A stretch of DNA of 64,000 bases from Methylobacterium sp. BTF04 (GCF_010692745.1 NZ_JAAHTB010000001.1:124001-188000), one strand, 5' to 3'; counted from the stretch's first letter, positions 44,557-55,391 are shown. The notes: a model not told the origin generated them from the sequence alone. Numbers and translations: made by a program.

Positions 44557-45721
44557 GGGACGTTTCCTCGGACGATTTGGCAGGGTCGGCCGGCACGACC
44601 CGCGACAGCCAGACGGCGCAGCCCACCGCCGGCACCGGAACGGGGCTGCCGAGATGCTGCAGCAGGCCGTCGTAGCGGCCGCCGCCCACCAGGGGCGAAC
44701 CGCCTTGCAGCGCCGTCACCTCGAAGATGAAGCCGGTGTAGTAATCGAGGTTGCGGGCAAAGCCCCCGGAGAAGCCGAAGCGTTCCACCGCGAGTCCGCG
44801 GGCGGCCATGAAGCCGGTGCGCTCCTCGAACAGAGCCAGGGCCTCGTCGAGCGGCGGGTGATCGAGCCCGGCCGCGCGGATCAGGTCGCGTATGGCGGCG
44901 GCGGCGGCGTCGGGTTCGCCCGCGATGGCGCGGTAGCGCTCGACGATGGCGCGGTTCTGCGCGTTGAGGCCGGCGCCGCCACTCGCCTGAGCGGCGGCCT
45001 TCGACAGGAAGCGCTCGGCGATCTCACCGGCGCTGCGGCCGCCGACGCGGGAAATTCCGGCGATGGACAACACGTCTTCCACGAAGGCGCGCACGCCCTT
45101 GGGGTCCTGCCCTTGGATCGCCGCGAGCAGGCCCGCATGCGGATCCTCGGTGGTGGCGCCGTTGGTGACCTCGTCCAGCGAACGCCCGGCGGCGATGGCC
45201 CGCAGGGTCCGGCGCTTGGCGGCCGCCGGCACCGCGAGCGCATCGAGGAGGGCGTCGATCACGCCCATGTCGCCGAGTCGTACCGCGACGTCGCCGCGGC
45301 CGAGGCTGGCGAGTCCGTCGAGCGCGAGGCCCAGCACCTCGGCATCCGCGGCCGGGGTATCGGTGCGGCCGATCGATTCGATGCCGGCCTGCAGGAATTC
45401 GTCGGGCTCGTCACGGCCGAGGCGGAAGACCGGTCCGAGATAGCTGTAATCGGCGGCAGACCCGGCGCCGCGCGCGAGGTGATGACGGCAGACCGGAATG
45501 GTGAATTCCGGCCGCAGGCACAGTTCGGTGCCGCCCGCATCCTGTGTCACGAAGATGCGCCGGCGGATGTCCTCGCCCGACAGCTCGAGGAACGGCTCCA
45601 CCGGCTGCAGGACGGGCGGCATGACGCTGCCGTAGCCGGCGCCCTGGAAATGGGCGAGCAGACGCGCGGCCCCCTGCGATTGTGCCCCGGCGATCGCGCC
45701 ACCTGCCTCAGGTATCGTCAT
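44549..45721 (-). CDS. hisZ: ATP phosphoribosyltransferase regulatory subunit
   Basis: 390-residue HisRS-like regulatory partner of HisG that senses histidine. Class II synthetase-like motifs: VMPPVLQPVEPFLELSGEDI, LCLRPEFTIPVCRHHL, YLGPVFRLGRDEPDEFLQAGIE, and the C-terminal FSGGFARNLDYYTGFIFEV and GGRYDGLLQHLG. The anticodon-binding domain of true HisRS is absent. Overlaps hisG. Confidence 0.93.
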   Translation of the reverse strand: MTIPEAGGAIAGAQSQGAARLLAHFQGAGYGSVMPPVLQPVEPFLELSGEDIRRRIFVTQDAGGTELCLRPEFTIPVCRHHLARGAGSAADYSYLGPVFRLGRDEPDEFLQAGIESIGRTDTPAADAEVLGLALDGLASLGRGDVAVRLGDMGVIDALLDALAVPAAAKRRTLRAIAAGRSLDEVTNGATTEDPHAGLLAAIQGQDPKGVRAFVEDVLSIAGISRVGGRSAGEIAERFLSKAAAQASGGAGLNAQNRAIVERYRAIAGEPDAAAAAIRDLIRAAGLDHPPLDEALALFEERTGFMAARGLAVERFGFSGGFARNLDYYTGFIFEVTALQGGSPLVGGGRYDGLLQHLGSPVPVPAVGCAVWLSRVVPADPAKSSEETSRG

Positions 45722-45751
45722 GGTCCGCTTAAAGCCCCGTGCGCGGGTCTA

Positions 45752-45826
45752 GTAGCAACCGGACCTGCGCTTGGCGACCGGCTTGTTCTTCAGGACCGGC
45801 TTCTCGGGGACCGGCGGGTTCGACGA
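45752..45826 (-). other. In-frame coding-like extension after the hemH amber stop
   Basis: Directly after the hemH TAG (45829-45827) the same frame runs 25 sense codons to a second TAG (45751-45749), reading NPPVPEKPVLKNKPVAKR and ending SGCY. It is Lys/Pro-rich and looks like a protein tail. It may be a lost C-terminal extension, readthrough, or chance. Confidence 0.35.
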
Positions 45827-46906
45827 CTACACCCAGCCCTGCAATTCGCGCCGGACCACGGTCTCGATCACCTTGATCCCGAGTTCGCCGTCGTTGAGAC
45901 ACGGAATGTAGGCGAAATGCTCGCCACCATTGTCCTCGAAATAGTGGCGATTCTCACCGTCGAGTTCTTCCAGCGTCTCGAGGCAATCGGCGGAGAAGCC
46001 GGGCGCCACGATCGCCATGCGCTTGACGCCGCTTTTGGCCAGATTCTGCACGGTCTCGTCGGTGTAGGGGCGCAGCCACTCCTCGTTGCCGAAGCGCGAT
46101 TGGAAGGTGGTGCGCATCTTGTCCGTCGAGAAGCCAAGGGCCTCGCGGATCAGACGGCCGGTCTTCACGCACTGGCAATGGTACGGGTCGCCCTTGAGGA
46201 GGTAGCTCTTCGGCACCCCGTGGAACGAGGTCAGGATCACCTCGGGCTCGAAGTCGAGCTTGGCCAGCCCCGCGCGGATCGAGGTCGCCACCGCATCGAT
46301 ATAGACCGGGTCGTCGTGATAGGGCGCCGAGACCCGCAGGGTCGGCTGCCAGCGCATCTGCATCAGCGCCTTGAACGCCTGGTCGCAGGCCGTGGCCGAG
46401 GTCGCCGCCGCGTATTGCGGATAGAGCGGCACCAGCAGGATCCTGTCGCAGCCCTGGTCGAGCAGCGCCTGGATGCGCCCCGCCATCTCCGGCTTGCCGT
46501 AGCGCATGGCCCAGTCGACCACCACCGCATCGCCCATCGCCGCCTGCAGGCCCTCGGCCTGACCGCGGGTGATGGTCTTGAGCGGCCCCTCGTTGCGCTC
46601 GTTGTTCCACACGCTGGCGTAGTCGCGGCCCTTCGGCCCCGGGCGTTTGGTCAGGATGATGAGGTTGAGCAGCGGCCACCAGATCAGCCGGGGCACCTCG
46701 ATGACCCGGCGGTCGGAGAGAAACTCCTTGAGGTAGCGGCGCATCGGCCAGTAGCTCGTGCCCTCCGGCGTGCCGAGATTGGTCAGGAGCACACCGACGC
46801 GGCCCCAGCGCACGGGCGGATGCTCGGCGGGCAGCGGAGGATCGATCGGTTTGGTCTGGAGCGGCATGCTGTCCTGCAGGGACGTCGGTGCGACGCGTTC
46901 GGTCAT
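45827..46906 (-). CDS. hemH: Ferrochelatase
   Basis: Inserts Fe2+ into protoporphyrin IX, last step of protoheme synthesis. 359 residues. VGVLLTNLGTPEGT, VPLYPQYAAATSATACDQ, active-site His in LTSFHGVPKSYLLKGDPY, CVKTGRLIREALG, SRFGNEEWLRPYTDET and VAPGFSADCLETLEEL. ATG 46906 is chosen; longer frames begin at a TTG at 46984. The frame continues past the amber stop for 25 codons. Upstream of hisZ on the same strand, 105 bp away. Confidence 0.96.
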   Translation of the reverse strand: MTERVAPTSLQDSMPLQTKPIDPPLPAEHPPVRWGRVGVLLTNLGTPEGTSYWPMRRYLKEFLSDRRVIEVPRLIWWPLLNLIILTKRPGPKGRDYASVWNNERNEGPLKTITRGQAEGLQAAMGDAVVVDWAMRYGKPEMAGRIQALLDQGCDRILLVPLYPQYAAATSATACDQAFKALMQMRWQPTLRVSAPYHDDPVYIDAVATSIRAGLAKLDFEPEVILTSFHGVPKSYLLKGDPYHCQCVKTGRLIREALGFSTDKMRTTFQSRFGNEEWLRPYTDETVQNLAKSGVKRMAIVAPGFSADCLETLEELDGENRHYFEDNGGEHFAYIPCLNDGELGIKVIETVVRRELQGWV

Positions 46907-47019
46907 CGGGTGTCCGTCTGTTCGGGCGCTTGCCCGTCGGGCGGTGAGGTTGTCTGGATCGGCATATCTATCTAGAGCAGGCAACCTGCCAGCGATGGTC
47001 CGATGGATAAGGGCGCGAC

Positions 47020-47973
47020 ATGCCGTCTCCCCGGTACTTCTTCAACCACTTCATGCCGTTCACCGGCTATCCCTATACGGGTGCCCCGACCGCCTGCAAT
47101 CTCTGCGGATCGGCCGAGACGGTGACGGTTGCGGAAACCGACCGCCGGTTGAAGACGCTGAAATCCATCGCCTGCGCCCAGTGCGGCCTGATCCGCACCG
47201 ACCCGATGCCGACCCCGGCCGAACTGGCGGATTACTACGCCACCGCCTACCGCGCCGATTACCAGCTCGCCTTCGCGGGCGGCCCGCCGCGCCACCACCT
47301 CAACCGTTCCGCCCGCGAGGCGGCTTTCCGGGCGACACTGTTGGCGCCCAAGCTGAAGCCGGGCGCACGCGTGCTCGATTTCGGCTCGGGCTCGGGCGAA
47401 TTCCTCGCGGCGGCGCGGGGCCTCGGCTGCGAGGCCATCGGCGTCGAGCCCGGGCGCGACTACGCCACCTACGCCCGCACCCAGCACGGCGTCGAGGTGC
47501 TCGACGATGCCGATGACGGGCGTTTTCCCGCCGACCATTTCGATGTCATCACCACCCACCACGTCATGGAGCACCTGCGCGATCCGGCCGACGTGATGGA
47601 GCGTCTGTCGCGCTGGCTGAAGCCCGATGGGGTGCTGTACGCGGCGGTGCCCAACATGGCCGCCACCGGCAAGCCGCCGCACGAGCGCTTCCACTTCGCC
47701 CATGTCCACGGCTTCGTGCGCGAGACCTTCGACCTCACGGCCCGCCGCGCCGGCCTCGTGCCCCACCCCGATTACTGGCGCGAGGACACCACGGTGGTCT
47801 ACGCCAAGACCAATGCGCCGATCGGTGCACTCGCCTCGCCGGGTCTCGCCGCGCGCCTCGCGGTGGACCTCAAGCCGATGCCGGCGGGTGCTTATCTGGC
47901 GTCGGGCGCCTGGCTCTGGCCGATGGTCCGCCGCAACGCCAAGGCCGTGCGCGACACGTTCGCGGCGCGCTGA
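47020..47973 (+). CDS. Class I SAM-dependent methyltransferase with N-terminal zinc site
   Basis: 317 residues. An N-terminal CNLCGS...CAQCG four-Cys knuckle (about residues 26-59), as in many sugar or glycan methyltransferases, then Rossmann SAM motif VLDFGSGSGEFL, EAIGVEPGRDYATYA and FDVITTHHVMEHLRDP, followed by GVLYAAVPN. The substrate is unknown; this layout is common for polysaccharide or lipid-linked sugar methylases. Divergent from hemH. Confidence 0.87.
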   Translation: MPSPRYFFNHFMPFTGYPYTGAPTACNLCGSAETVTVAETDRRLKTLKSIACAQCGLIRTDPMPTPAELADYYATAYRADYQLAFAGGPPRHHLNRSAREAAFRATLLAPKLKPGARVLDFGSGSGEFLAAARGLGCEAIGVEPGRDYATYARTQHGVEVLDDADDGRFPADHFDVITTHHVMEHLRDPADVMERLSRWLKPDGVLYAAVPNMAATGKPPHERFHFAHVHGFVRETFDLTARRAGLVPHPDYWREDTTVVYAKTNAPIGALASPGLAARLAVDLKPMPAGAYLASGAWLWPMVRRNAKAVRDTFAAR

Positions 47974-48116
47974 GACTGCGAATCGTCGCGACGCCGTCCC
48001 GTCGGCCGGGTTTGCGCGCCGCAAAAACCGCATGCCCCATGCAACGATGTTGCATCGCCTTCACGCGGGCGCTCTATGGCTCCGGTGAGAGACCGCCGCC
48101 GTAGAGACCTCGCCGC

Positions 48117-49649
48117 ATGCCGCGCCCCAATCGCCGCCAGACCCTGGGCCTCGGGCTCGGCGCCGGGCTCAGTGCCGGATGGCCCGTCACAAACGCTGCC
48201 GCCACCGAGACCGTGGCGCCCGAGCCGACCTTCACCCTGCTCCTGGTCAACGACGTCTACCGGATGTCGGAGGTGGACGGTCGCGGTGGCTTTGCCCGGC
48301 TGAATGCCATCGTGAAGGCGGAGCGGGCGCGCGGCGTGCCGCTGCTTTATGCGCATGCGGGCGACACGCTCTCGCCCTCGCTGATGTCGGGCTTCGATCG
48401 CGGCGCGCACATCATCGAACTTCTCAACATCGCGCCCCCGGACGTGTTCGTCCCGGGCAACCACGAATTCGATTTCGGTCCGACGATCTTCGCCCAGCGC
48501 ATGGGCGAGGCGAACTTTCCGATGTTCGCGGCCAACCTGAGGGAGGCCGATGGTCGGCCGCTGCGGGGCCTGCGCGACCAGACCACGCTGACGCTCGGTG
48601 GCATCCGCGTCGGCGTGGTCGGCATCGCCCTCGCGAGCACGCCGGAAAAGTCCCAATCCGGCGACCTGCGCTTTTCGGCCGAGATCGAGACATTGACCCG
48701 GGAGGCGCTGGCTCTCCGCGCCGAGGGCGCGGACCTCGTGGTCGGAATCTGCCACACCGATCGCGCCACCGACGACGCCATCGTCGCGGCGCGCTGCGTC
48801 GACATCCTCCTGTCCGGGCACGACCACGATCTCGTCCTGCGCTACGACGGACAGACTGTGATGGTGGAATCGAGCTTCGACGCCCATTACGTCACCGCCA
48901 TCGACGTCACCGCGACGGTGACCGGTTCGGGCAAGGCGCGCCGCGTCGATTGGCGCCCGAGCTTTCGCGTCCACGATTCCGCTGCCGTCACCCCGGACCC
49001 CGAAACCCTCGCGGTGGTGCACCGGATGGAAGCCGCCCTGTCGCACGAGCTCGACGTGCCGGTGGGCGTGACCCGCGAGCCCCTCGACAGCCGGATCGCC
49101 TCCGTGCGTGTCCGAGAGGCCAGTTTCGGCAATCTCGTCGCCGACGCCTTGCGGGCGGCCACCCAGGCCGATCTCGCGATCACCAATGGCGGGGGCATCC
49201 GCGGCAATCAGCTTTATCCGGCCGGCACGGTGCTGACGCGACGCGACATCCTCACCGAACTTCCCTTCGGCAATACCACCGTGCTGGTGGCGCTCGCCGG
49301 GGCGCAGATCCGGGCTCTCCTGGAAGGCGCGTTCGCCGATCTGGGGCATCCGGCCGGCCGCTTCCCGCAGGTTTCGGGCCTCGTCGTCACCGTGGATCCC
49401 GCCGCCCCCGTCGGCGCCAGGATCGTGTCCCTGACCATCGACGGCGCGGCGCTCGAGGCGGACAAATCCTACACCGTCGCCTCGAACAACTTCCTCTATG
49501 CGGGCGGCAACGGCTACGGCATCCTCGCCCAAGGGCGTACCCTCATCGGTGCGACGGATGGCAAGCTCGTCGCCAACGAGGTGATGGCCTACATCCGCGC
49601 CAATGCCCCGGTCGCCGTCGCGTCCGAGGGCCGCATCCTGGTCCGCTGA
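48117..49649 (+). CDS. Secreted 5'-nucleotidase / UDP-sugar hydrolase-type phosphatase
   Basis: 510 residues. Signal sequence with a Tat-like RRQTLGLGLGAGL. Calcineurin-like metal domain: LLVNDVYRM, YAHAGDTLSPS, PGNHEFDFGP, GICHTDRATDD, SGHDHDL. C-terminal nucleotide-binding domain: NLVADALRAATQADLAITNGG, ELPFGNTTVLVAL, SNNFLYAGGNGYG. Periplasmic nucleotide salvage is the likely role. The ung start overlaps its stop. Confidence 0.92.
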   Translation: MPRPNRRQTLGLGLGAGLSAGWPVTNAAATETVAPEPTFTLLLVNDVYRMSEVDGRGGFARLNAIVKAERARGVPLLYAHAGDTLSPSLMSGFDRGAHIIELLNIAPPDVFVPGNHEFDFGPTIFAQRMGEANFPMFAANLREADGRPLRGLRDQTTLTLGGIRVGVVGIALASTPEKSQSGDLRFSAEIETLTREALALRAEGADLVVGICHTDRATDDAIVAARCVDILLSGHDHDLVLRYDGQTVMVESSFDAHYVTAIDVTATVTGSGKARRVDWRPSFRVHDSAAVTPDPETLAVVHRMEAALSHELDVPVGVTREPLDSRIASVRVREASFGNLVADALRAATQADLAITNGGGIRGNQLYPAGTVLTRRDILTELPFGNTTVLVALAGAQIRALLEGAFADLGHPAGRFPQVSGLVVTVDPAAPVGARIVSLTIDGAALEADKSYTVASNNFLYAGGNGYGILAQGRTLIGATDGKLVANEVMAYIRANAPVAVASEGRILVR

Positions 49650-50347
49650 TGACACCTGTTTCCGACGCGCTTTGCGACTTCATCGGGTCCGGTTCGCCCT
49701 GGGCCGCCCTGCCGTTCTTCACCGACGGCACGGCGCGCGCGGTGGCGGCCAGGGTCGATGCCCGCATCGCCGAAGGGGCCACCGTCCTGCCCGCCCCCGG
49801 CGCCGTCTTCCGGGCCCTCACCCTCACCCCGCTGCCCGCGGTGAAGGCGGTGATCCTCGGGCAGGACCCCTACCCGAAGCCGGGTGATGCCAACGGCCTC
49901 GCCTTCTCCTATGTCGGCCCCCGCCGCCTGCCGGCGTCCCTGAAAGTCATTCTTTCGGAACTGGCCGAACCCGGTTCCATCCCGCCCAGACCGGCCAGCG
50001 GTGACCTGACCGCATGGGCGCGCCAGGGCGTGCTCCTGCTCAACGCCGCCCTGACCGTCGAGGCCGGCACGTCCGGCGCGCATCTCCGCTACGGCTGGTC
50101 CGCCCTCACCGACCAGGCTGTGGCGGCGGTCTCGCGCAATCCGCAACCCACCGTGTTCCTGCTCTGGGGTGCCCAGGCGCGGGCGCGGGCCGCCCTCGTC
50201 GACACCAGCCGCCATTGCGTCATCGAGACCGGCCATCCCTCGCCCCTCAACCGGCAGCGTGATTTTGCCGGCTCACGACCCTTCCACCGGGCCAATGCCT
50301 GGCTCGTCGAGCAGGGTCGCGCACCGATCGACTGGACGCTCGCATAA
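49649..50347 (+). CDS. ung: Uracil-DNA glycosylase (family 1)
   Basis: Removes uracil from DNA in base excision repair. 232 residues from ATG 49649, overlapping the nucleotidase stop. Water-activating loop GQDPYPKPGDANGLAFS, VLLLNAALTVEAG and the Leu-intercalation loop ETGHPSPLN with its catalytic His are present. Normal length. Confidence 0.96.
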   Translation: MTPVSDALCDFIGSGSPWAALPFFTDGTARAVAARVDARIAEGATVLPAPGAVFRALTLTPLPAVKAVILGQDPYPKPGDANGLAFSYVGPRRLPASLKVILSELAEPGSIPPRPASGDLTAWARQGVLLLNAALTVEAGTSGAHLRYGWSALTDQAVAAVSRNPQPTVFLLWGAQARARAALVDTSRHCVIETGHPSPLNRQRDFAGSRPFHRANAWLVEQGRAPIDWTLA

Positions 50348-50448
50348 GCCGCACGCGGAGTCCCTTGGTGGCGGAGAGGGATCGGCCTATCTCGGTCGTG
50401 GTTTTTAAGCGGGCCCTAAGAGTCTGCACCATCGAGGAAACGCCGCCC

Positions 50449-50889
50449 ATGTTCTTACGCCATGTTCTCTCACCTCATGTTCTCGCACGTCCGATGCTCG
50501 CGCTCGGTCTCGCCATTGCCCTGCCCGTGGCCGCCCAGGCCCAGATCCGCAACGCGCCCGCTCCGCGCGCCCTCGAATTCGCCGCCTACATCTTCTCGGC
50601 CGCCAATGTCTGCGGCTACCGCATCGGCGTCGAGCAGTTCGAGGCGCTCCTGGAGAAGCAGAACGTGAAGGCCGCCGACGTCAGCCCGCGTGGGCCTTTC
50701 GGCGGCAAGGTCCAGACCATTTTCGCGTTGATGTCGAACCAGATGCAGCTCAACCGTGAACAGGCCTGCCTCGCGGTGGCCGGCGAGTACGGCCCTGAGG
50801 GCAATGTCGCCAAGAACGTCCTGCTGCCGGCCGCCCCCGCCGGAGCGCCCGACGCCGCACCGGCCGAGCCCGCCAAGCCGGCTCAGTAG
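50449..50889 (+). CDS. Secreted hypothetical protein
   Basis: 146 residues. Signal peptide ending at VAAQAQ (about residue 32), then a helical domain with two Cys (ANVCGYRIGV, REQACLAVAGEYG) and a Pro/Ala tail. No family recognised. The start ATG 50449 sits in a CATGTTCT-type repeat (50448, 50461, 50476), so three Met/Val-coding starts are near each other; the first keeps the full signal. Confidence 0.65.
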   Translation: MFLRHVLSPHVLARPMLALGLAIALPVAAQAQIRNAPAPRALEFAAYIFSAANVCGYRIGVEQFEALLEKQNVKAADVSPRGPFGGKVQTIFALMSNQMQLNREQACLAVAGEYGPEGNVAKNVLLPAAPAGAPDAAPAEPAKPAQ

Positions 50890-50914
50890 CCGACCCCGTT
50901 CCAGGGCTTTCGGA

Positions 50915-52675
50915 TCACGCTAGCGGATTCAAGGCGTCGTTGCGTTCGGGCAACGGCGCCAGCATCGTCAGGCGAAAACCGTCGGGCGCGTAGGTCATCG
51001 CCACCTCCGCCCGAACCTGTGCCGTCAGCACGCGCTGCAGCAGGCGCGAACCGAATCCCTGGCGCGTCGGCGGATGGACCACCGGACCACGACTCTCGAC
51101 CCAGGCGAAGCGCAGGGTGCCGGCCGGGCCGCCTGGTTCGAGGCTCCAGGTGATCGCCACCCGGCCCTCCGGGGTGGACAGGGCCCCGTACTTGGCCGCG
51201 TTGGTGGTGAGCTCGTGGATCGCCATGCCGATGGGCACCGCGATCTCCGAGGACATGTCCACGGGGGGACCCTCGAGCTGGATGCGGGCGTCGGTGTCCT
51301 CCTCCAGGGCACCGTCCGCGTAGGGCTTCAGTTCGTTGGCGAGCAGGGTGCGCAGGGAGGCGGTCTGCCAGGTATCCTCGGTGAGCACCGAATGGGTGTG
51401 GGCGAGGGACATGATCCGCCCGACGAAAGCCTCGTAGAAGCTCTCGATGCTCGAGGCGGTGCGCGCGGTGGAGCCGACGATCGCCTGGACCGTGGCGAGC
51501 GTGTTCTTGACCCGGTGGTGCAACTCCCGGATCAGCAGGGTCTGGCGCTCCTCGGCGACCCGGCGCTCGGTCACGTCGGCGACCACCCCGATGAGCCGGC
51601 GCGGCAGCCGGTTGGTGGCGTCGCGCTCGAACCGGCCGGCCAGATCGATGGTGCGCCAGGCGCCGTCGCTCTTGCGGCGGATGCGCCCGGTGGCCTGGAG
51701 GGTGGTGTCCTCCTTGAGGGCGGTGAGGATGGCCGACCGGAAGCCCGCGCGGTCGTCAGGATGCACCACGTTCTCGAGGAACTCGCGCTTGCCGACGGCG
51801 CCGTCGCTCGCTTCGCGCCCGAAGATCGCGAACATCCGTTCGTTCTCCCAGATCGCGTGATCGTCGAGCATGTGCCACTCGAAGATGCCGAGCGCGGCGA
51901 GCGAGGTGGCGATGCGCAGCCGCTGCTCACCGTCGCGCAGAGCGTTGCGGGCCTGGACGCGGGTGGTGACGTCCTGGATCACGCCGACGACCCCGGTCGG
52001 TCGCCCGGCGCTTGCGGCGATCACCTGACCGCGCACGCCGATGCTGATCTCGACCCCGTCGACGGCGCGGCGCAGGCGACATTCCAGAGAGAGGGGCCGG
52101 CCATCGAGGACGGTGGCCCGGACCTGAGCCCGGATCCGTACCGCCTCGGCGGGGTCCAGCAGCTTCTTCAACGAGGCCCAGGTGACGGCGGCGCCGAGCG
52201 GATAACCGAGGATATGGGCGGTGCGGCGCGACAGCGTGACGAGGCCCTTGGCGAAGTCGAGTCGCCATTCGCCGAGGCCCGCTGCGGTGAGCGCGGCGCG
52301 GTTCTCCTCCGCGCGCACCAACTCGTCCGCGTCGACGGCGTCGACGACCAGGGTCTGGAGCGCCTTGCCGCGCGTCCCGTCAGAGACCCGGACCCGAACG
52401 TCGATGCGGCTGCCATCGGCCCGCTGCCAGCGGCGGATGCCGGCGGGGACGGAGTTCGCCCCTTCCCCGACCACGGACAGCGAGCGGCCCGCAAGCGACC
52501 CGGCTGCATGCCCGAGGAGAGCGCAGAGAAACGGGTTGGCGTCGCGAATCAGATCGGTGGCGACCTCGATGACGACGAGACCGATCTCCGCATCGTGGAA
52601 CAGGATGCGGTGGAGGTCGCCGCCGGCCGGGTCCATCGTGCCGGCGATCGATGGCTGATCTAACCCGTCGTCCAC
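50915..52675 (-). CDS. PAS-domain sensor histidine kinase, HWE family
   Basis: About 586 residues. Two or three PAS modules: DAEIGLVVIEVATDLIRDANPFLC, EWRLDFAKGLVTLSRRTAHILGYP and FEWHMLDDHAIWENERMFAIFG with PAC ends (GVIQDVTTR, GVVADVTERR). HWE kinase core: phospho-acceptor His in RELHHRVKNTLATVQAI, N box HELTTNAAKYGALS, and FAWVESRGP with the W-x-E signature. No membrane helices, so a cytosolic sensor. GTG 52675 is preferred for its GAGG site; ATG 52636 is possible. No adjacent response regulator. Confidence 0.9.
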   Translation of the reverse strand: MDDGLDQPSIAGTMDPAGGDLHRILFHDAEIGLVVIEVATDLIRDANPFLCALLGHAAGSLAGRSLSVVGEGANSVPAGIRRWQRADGSRIDVRVRVSDGTRGKALQTLVVDAVDADELVRAEENRAALTAAGLGEWRLDFAKGLVTLSRRTAHILGYPLGAAVTWASLKKLLDPAEAVRIRAQVRATVLDGRPLSLECRLRRAVDGVEISIGVRGQVIAASAGRPTGVVGVIQDVTTRVQARNALRDGEQRLRIATSLAALGIFEWHMLDDHAIWENERMFAIFGREASDGAVGKREFLENVVHPDDRAGFRSAILTALKEDTTLQATGRIRRKSDGAWRTIDLAGRFERDATNRLPRRLIGVVADVTERRVAEERQTLLIRELHHRVKNTLATVQAIVGSTARTASSIESFYEAFVGRIMSLAHTHSVLTEDTWQTASLRTLLANELKPYADGALEEDTDARIQLEGPPVDMSSEIAVPIGMAIHELTTNAAKYGALSTPEGRVAITWSLEPGGPAGTLRFAWVESRGPVVHPPTRQGFGSRLLQRVLTAQVRAEVAMTYAPDGFRLTMLAPLPERNDALNPLA

Positions 52676-52865
52676 TCCGCAACCTCGCTCAACGGCGCCG
52701 ATCCCGGCGCCAGAGGATTTCCGAGCTCCCGCCGGGGCCGGATACAGTCGTACGTTATCAGACGACCGAACCTTGAGTGGAGCAAGGGCGGTACTGGATA
52801 GTTCGTTGTGACGACAGGCCGTCCTCTTGACGTCGAAAGTCTCGGCAAGAATCCGATCGTTCGCC

Positions 52866-53654
52866 TCAAGGGGCGGTGACCCGCCGGAACTCAAGATAGG
52901 TCGGGGGACGTCCCGCGACGAGAGCCTTGGCCTCGTAGCGGGTGCCCGGCCAGTCGGACCAGGGATCGGTCCAGGCCGCGGCGGTGTCGGCGGTCCAGGC
53001 GAGCGCGGGACAGCGCGCGGCGCGAACCAGGGTCCAGCCGGCGTAATCGTCGATGTCGCTGGCGAAACGGAACACCCCGCCGGGCTTCAGCACGCGGGCG
53101 ATTTCGCCGAGCGACGCCTCCGAAACGAACCGGCGCTTGCGCTGCCGCCGCTTCGGCCAGGGATCGGGATAGAGCAGATAGACCCGCGCCAGGGAGGCAT
53201 CCGGCAGCGCGGCGAGCAGTGCCGTGGCGTCCTCGTCCCAGACCCGGACGTTGCGCAGATCCGCCTCGTCCACCGCGCGCAGGAGCTTGACGACGCCATT
53301 GACGAAGGGCTCGGCCCCGATGATGCCGATCCGCGGATTGGCCGAGGCCTGGGCCGCGAGGTGTTCGCCGCCGCCGAACCCGATCTCAAGCCAGACCTCG
53401 TCCACCGGCGCAGGGAACAGGCCCGGCGGATCGAGCCGCGCGCCCTCGGGCGGCAACGCGACACGCAGAGCCGGCAACAGATCAGCCAGCCGTTGCTCCT
53501 GGACCGCGCGCAGGCGCTTGCCCTTGCGCCGGCCGAAGAAGGCGCGGTCCGCGCCCTCCACGATCGTCCCGTCTGCGAGAGTCCCGTCTGCGAGAGTCCC
53601 GTCTGGAAGCGTCCCGCCTGGAAGAGGCGGGACCGTGTCCCGCCCCGTCGTCAT
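52866..53654 (-). CDS. trmB: tRNA (guanine-N7)-methyltransferase
   Basis: Makes m7G46 in tRNA. 262 residues. GGGEHL in WLEIGFGGGEHLAAQA, NVRVWDEDATALL, LLYPDPWPKRRQRKRRFV and the C-terminal GTRYEAKALVAGRPPTYLEF are family hallmarks. The N-terminus bears repeated DGTLA units from a 15-bp tandem repeat. ATG 53654 lies 4 bp after the metK stop, so the two form an operon. The frame continues upstream over metK but is not used. Confidence 0.95.
   Translation of the reverse strand: MTTGRDTVPPLPGGTLPDGTLADGTLADGTIVEGADRAFFGRRKGKRLRAVQEQRLADLLPALRVALPPEGARLDPPGLFPAPVDEVWLEIGFGGGEHLAAQASANPRIGIIGAEPFVNGVVKLLRAVDEADLRNVRVWDEDATALLAALPDASLARVYLLYPDPWPKRRQRKRRFVSEASLGEIARVLKPGGVFRFASDIDDYAGWTLVRAARCPALAWTADTAAAWTDPWSDWPGTRYEAKALVAGRPPTYLEFRRVTAP
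53566..53625 (-). repeat. Four 15-bp tandem repeats at the trmB 5' end
   Basis: Plus-strand GTCCCGTCTGCGAGA occurs exactly at 53566-53580 and 53581-53595, then in altered form at 53596-53610 and 53611-53625. They code for GTLAD-type pentapeptides in the non-conserved N-terminus of TrmB. Confidence 0.9.
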
Positions 53655-53658
53655 CGGG

Positions 53659-54837
<1,179 letters not shown>

Positions 54838-54980
54838 TGGCGGCCCCCCGGTTTCGGGCACGCCAGTGGAATGTGGCGCTAGACCCGGTCTGCTGAAGCC
54901 CGAGTGTTGGCAGCCGTGCCGGATACGGTCAAGACGGAAAAGCGGATAAATTCGTCAAAGAGAACGGATCGGATGATAAA

Positions 54981-55391
54981 TCATCCACCGAGTTTTCGAT
55001 CCAAGGCATGGATCGCTGCGGCGAGGTCGCGTCGGTGGTTCTCAGGGAAATGCTCGGCCACGTGCCGGGCGACCACGTCGACGAGTCCGTCCCAAGCGGT
55101 GCCTGCGACATAGGGCTGCTGCCCGGCATCGGTGAAGCCGTGCGGCTGGACGTCGTCGGTTCGCGCCATGCCGTCGAAGAAGTATTCCACCGGCACGCCG
55201 GTCATGCGGCTGAAGGTCTCGAGGTGGATCGCGCTGATCCGATTGGTGCCCTTTTCGTATTTCTGGAGCTGAGCCGCCGACATGCCGAAGCTCTGGGCGA
55301 CGCGCTTCTGGGTCAGAGACGCTTTCTTACGAAGCTCCGCAATGCGCTGTCCCACATGCACGTCGCGCGCGTCGGTCTTCTGGCCTGCCAT
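54981..55391 (-). CDS. XRE-family transcriptional regulator
   Basis: 136 residues. HTH_XRE domain at about 12-70: VGQRIAELRKKASLTQKRVA, QSFGMSAAQLQKYEKGTNR, ISAIHLETFSRMTGVPVEYFF. The C-terminal region (about 85-136) is helical. This is the common alphaproteobacterial type often implicated in global or quorum-linked control. It lies about 140 bp upstream of metK, same strand. A GTTAAC half-site lies upstream near 55475. Confidence 0.88.
   Translation of the reverse strand: MAGQKTDARDVHVGQRIAELRKKASLTQKRVAQSFGMSAAQLQKYEKGTNRISAIHLETFSRMTGVPVEYFFDGMARTDDVQPHGFTDAGQQPYVAGTAWDGLVDVVARHVAEHFPENHRRDLAAAIHALDRKLGG

Noticed and set aside
54838..54980. Possible SAM-responsive riboswitch upstream of metK
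   Set aside because: No recognisable SAM-I, SAM-II or SAM/SAH core motif could be traced in the leader; only generic GC-rich hairpins.
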